This document shows positions 63,300-64,000 of a stretch of DNA of 64,000 nt, one piece after another. A model generated the notes under the pieces. The model ran no database searches. It saw nothing but the letters and a program-made list of their open reading frames with translations, and was not told where the DNA came from. Position numbers and translations under genes: made by a program. This DNA comes from Mactra quadrangularis (Eukaryota > Mollusca > Bivalvia > Venerida > Mactridae). The stretch lies in contig CM046299.1 of assembly GCA_025267735.1 (NCBI GenBank), positions 37,772,887-37,836,886 on the forward strand. The letters are read 5' to 3'. Position 1 is the stretch's first letter. Each line of letters opens with the position of its first letter.

Positions 63300-64000
63300 A
63301 TGATGTCTAGGGTTCAAAGTTACATGGGTGAAAGTTTTCCGTATTTTGACGGAATTCCGTATTTTCGACGGCCGCCAAGGCCATTTTTCCAATTCATGTA
63401 AATCCGTTGAGAAATTTGAGGGGGGGGGGGGTAGGGGGTGAGGGTGTCAAAATCGATGTTTGGCGATCGTAATCACTAAAAAGGGAAGTAATTTTGACGG
63501 AAATACGGAATTTACCAATGTCAGTGACACGTTAAAATGTATCTAATAGCATGCGTCATTTGACGTAACTTTTTCAATTTAATTTAACAACGGTACACAA
63601 ATATTTGCTGCTAAAAATAACTTTGACGGAATTACAAGTCATTTTTTCGGTGATCAGTAGATCACTAAATACGGCTTTTATATTGCATACGACGCAGGCA
63701 TTTGGTTACGAGGTATCAATTTAAAATAGTGATCTTGTCTTATAACTTTACTATTTGTCTCAAATCGTCTTTATATTTCATTAATAACCAGCGATTGAAT
63801 TCAATTTAATCCTTTGTTTGGTTACAAATTTACACATGCTTGACATTGTTAAGATGTGTGTCCTGTCGGCTTTTTTCACACTCTTTGATGTTTTATTACA
63901 CAGCAATGTCTTAAATGCAACGTCTCAGTGTGTCATCATAGCGTTAAGTTTGATTTAATTGTTTATATAATTAGTTATGCTTAAAACAAGAATGACCTAG
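63300..64000. other. No gene seen; CCGTATTTT repeats and G-tract
   Basis: TTCCGTATTTTGACGGAATT occurs next to a second CCGTATTTTCGACGG, with an inverted partner (GACGGAAATACGGAA) near 63497. Between them is a 12-G run followed by GTAGGGGGTGAGGG, potentially quadruplex-forming. Possibly the edge of an unrecognised repeat that continues past the window. Confidence 0.4.

Noticed and set aside
63300..64000. 3' end of the Helitron, including the terminal CTAG of the window
   Set aside because: CTAG at the window edge is coincidental without a preceding hairpin, and Helentrons do not necessarily use that ending.

Overview
The window is eukaryotic nuclear DNA: AT-rich, with spliced genes using GT-AG introns, and crowded with transposons, SINEs and satellites. 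The kind of repeats present (a TCCG/TCTG-rich element with a 145-bp internal repeat, tRNA-headed SINEs, a protease-Helitron) and an insect-like circadian timeless gene suggest a mollusc, most likely a bivalve. That assignment is inference and not proven by the sequence.

Region 1 (about 6.2-37.1 kb, + strand) is a circadian-type timeless (tim) gene. I assembled 15 exons by hand from splice sites, phase and family resemblance; they join in frame into about 762 codons. The N-terminal exons are missing and probably lie 5' of the window. The introns have been filled by a CR1/jockey-like LINE, an L1-like LINE interrupted by a second element, another LINE 3' end, a dead Tc1 transposon, a long-inverted-repeat mariner derivative, at least two SINE families and several unclassified dispersed repeats.

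Region 2 (37.1-41.4 kb) is a 41-bp minisatellite of about 104 units. It starts inside the last tim exon: the tim stop codon and an AATAAA poly(A) signal both lie in the first repeat unit. The array keeps exact 41-bp register apart from four +5 variant units, which also reveal 28-unit and 23-unit internal duplications.

Region 3 (41.4-50.5 kb) is mostly gene-free. It holds a decayed PIF/Harbinger transposon (MADF/Myb-like ORF facing a truncated transposase), a strand-biased cluster of ATGTGACA motifs, a 74-bp palindrome, a LINE reverse-transcriptase scrap and a perfect hairpin.

Region 4 (about 49.4-61 kb, + strand) is the most interesting part: an apparently intact Helentron/Helitron2-type rolling-circle transposon. 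One uninterrupted 2144-codon ORF carries a papain-fold protease-like domain, the Helitron zinc-binding and HUH Rep nuclease domains with both tyrosines, a PIF1-type helicase and a C-terminal endonuclease/exonuclease/phosphatase domain. Sixty bases downstream is a four-exon gene for a 291-residue OB-fold (RPA-like) protein, whose ATG sits exactly at a splice acceptor. It must therefore use an upstream leader exon, possibly shared with the big ORF. Together the two genes could supply nicking, unwinding, ssDNA protection and cleavage for transposition. The element's exact ends were not found.
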